Source: Bacteroidales bacterium
GTDB taxonomy: Bacteria > Bacteroidota > Bacteroidia > Bacteroidales > UBA12077
Length of the DNA: 64,000 nucleotides
Direction: 5' to 3'
NCBI GenBank assembly: GCA_003446015.1
Contig: DMBU01000193.1
Coordinates: 1-64,000 of the forward strand
Below the pieces are notes generated by a model. The model did no database searches and was not told where the DNA came from. It saw only the letters and a list, made by a program, of their open reading frames with translations. This document shows, in pieces, positions 63,314 through 64,000 of this stretch (positions within the stretch are counted from its first letter, which is position 1; each line of letters starts with the position of its first letter). A program made the translations under genes and the position numbers.

Positions 63314-63751
63314 ATGAAAGACCGAATAATTCAATTTTTAAGCGAAAACAATTTAACATCAACAAAATTTGCTGATAGTATTGGGGTTCAAAGATCAAGT
63401 ATTTCTCATGTTTTATCTGGCCGTAATAAACCAAGCTTTGATTTTATTGAGAAAATGCTTTTAGCCTACCCTGATTTAAATGCCCAATGGTTAATTACCG
63501 GAAAAGGAAATATGTTAAAAAATCAGCTTACCTTATTTAATACAGAAGATGAAATTAAATTTGGAGATTTAACTTCCCGAGAATCGAATATTCAAAACCC
63601 ACCTGGTAAAGAGGTAAATAAAATTAATTCAGAACAAGATAAGGAAGGATTTATAGATCAGAAGATCACTATTAAAGAGGGTTTAAATGGTATTGAGCGG
63701 ATTGTGATTTTTTATACTAATGGATATTTTAAAGAATATAAACCAGAATAA
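63314..63751 (+). CDS. XRE-family helix-turn-helix regulator
   Basis: 145 residues from the ATG at 63314 (MKDRIIQF); the frame opens four codons upstream at a TTG inside the operator region. The N-terminal 65 residues form a Cro/CI-type helix-turn-helix: FADSIGVQRSSISHVLSGRNKPSFDFIEKML, followed by DLNAQWLITGKGNML, a tail common to Bacteroidota XRE proteins. The C-terminal 50 residues (GIERIVIFYTNGYFKEYKPE) are beta-like and may oligomerise. Autoregulation through the TTACATNTGTAA dyads around its promoter is strongly suggested by position. Confidence 0.9.
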   Translation: MKDRIIQFLSENNLTSTKFADSIGVQRSSISHVLSGRNKPSFDFIEKMLLAYPDLNAQWLITGKGNMLKNQLTLFNTEDEIKFGDLTSRESNIQNPPGKEVNKINSEQDKEGFIDQKITIKEGLNGIERIVIFYTNGYFKEYKPE

Positions 63752-63769
63752 AAATTCAGCATTCTGTAT

Positions 63770-63777
63770 TATCTTTG
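63770..63777 (+). promoter_or_regulatory. -7 element of pyrD
   Basis: TATCTTTG matches TAnnTTTG exactly and ends 11 bases before the pyrD start codon, implying a very short leader. No good -33 element was seen. Confidence 0.5.
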
Positions 63778-63788
63778 TAAAAAAACTT

Positions 63789-64000
63789 ATGTATAAAAAT
63801 TTTATTCGCCCCCTTTTATTTTTATTACAACCAGAAACTGTTCATCACATTATCATTAATTTTCTTAAAATTGGTTTTAAAATACCAGGTATAGCTTACT
63901 TGGTTAGAAAATCTTTTACTCTTAAAAATATCAGCCTAAAAACCACTTTTTTGGGGATGGAATTTGATAACCCTGTTGGGTTTGCCGCCGGTTTTGATAA
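63789..64000 (+). CDS. pyrD: Dihydroorotate dehydrogenase (quinone), N-terminal part
   Basis: 70 residues are visible before the window ends. The protein opens MYKNFIRPLLFLLQPETVHH, the N-terminal helical membrane-association region of class 2 enzymes, and reaches the start of the barrel with LGMEFDNPVGFAAGFDK, the conserved FMN-site block. The full enzyme oxidises dihydroorotate to orotate in pyrimidine synthesis, reducing quinone. The start codon ATG is followed directly by the class 2 N-terminus, so the start is well placed. Confidence 0.93.
   Translation, partial: MYKNFIRPLLFLLQPETVHHIIINFLKIGFKIPGIAYLVRKSFTLKNISLKTTFLGMEFDNPVGFAAGFD

Noticed and set aside
1..64000. CRISPR arrays, tRNA or rRNA genes
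   Set aside because: No regularly spaced repeats, cloverleaf with TTCGA arm or rRNA-like blocks were seen in any spacer.

Overview
The window is AT-rich (I judge about one third G+C), gene-dense chromosome from a member of the Bacteroidota. Markers for this are a PorP/SprF type IX secretion protein, FISUMP and PD40 surface proteins, DUF5916, DUF4382 and DUF2807 envelope proteins, PorT-like barrels, promoters with a TAnnTTTG element and an almost complete lack of Shine-Dalgarno sequences. A Bacteroidales/Marinilabiliales-type heterotroph fits best, but the sequence alone does not fix the genus. No rRNA, tRNA or CRISPR array was seen.

Layout. 1-1.5 kb: an accessory module, made of the tail of an sce7725-like gene, a zinc-ribbon/RES-domain putative NAD-degrading toxin, and the isolated 3' end (domains V-VI) of a group II intron. 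1.6-12.3 kb: a FISUMP lipid/surface-type protein, a saccharopine dehydrogenase-family enzyme, a 7TMR-DISM histidine kinase, an AbgT transporter, a hemolysin III-like protein, a fluoride channel set (crcB + DUF190), a lipoprotein and YceI. 12.4-18.1 kb: a four-gene minus-strand operon for a VC_2705-type sodium:solute symporter with an enlarged DUF4212-like small subunit, a TPR membrane protein and a Cache-PAS-CBS-DUF294 signalling protein. 18.3-36.9 kb: envelope and housekeeping genes, including glutathione peroxidase, two PD40 proteins, a large TPR protein, free-Met-sulfoxide reductase, MFS, amidohydrolase, prfC, DUF5916, RicT-like, lipA, an FNR-like reductase and mtaB. 37.2-45.4 kb: PorP/SprF, a methyltransferase, a ZIP transporter, DUF4382, a PlsC-like acyltransferase and a three-gene propionyl-CoA-type carboxylase operon. 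45.8-51.0 kb: an exported WD40-caspase fusion, a flavodoxin-like protein, a MazEF toxin-antitoxin pair, Ogt, a VOC protein and a TlpA-like thioredoxin. 51.2-59.3 kb: an FtsX/MacB permease, a Crp-type regulator, then glpD, an alkyl-DHAP-synthase-like flavoenzyme and an FGGY kinase in one direction. 59.4-64 kb: small membrane proteins, a DUF2807 lipoprotein, a dicarboxylate/amino-acid symporter, an 840-bp AT-rich region full of palindromes, an XRE regulator and the start of pyrD.

Most promising for new biology: (1) the palindrome array between the symporter and the XRE regulator, where TTACATNTGTAA dyads straddle the regulator's promoter and a second family (AGTATA/TATACT) fills the middle; (2) the RES module beside a group II intron scar; (3) the symporter operon with its enlarged small subunit and dedicated sensory proteins; (4) the glpD/alkyl-DHAP-synthase-like/FGGY-kinase cluster; (5) the exported WD40-caspase; (6) a possible three-way-junction RNA at 32721-32789. 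All functional statements come from reading motifs by eye; no database search was possible.
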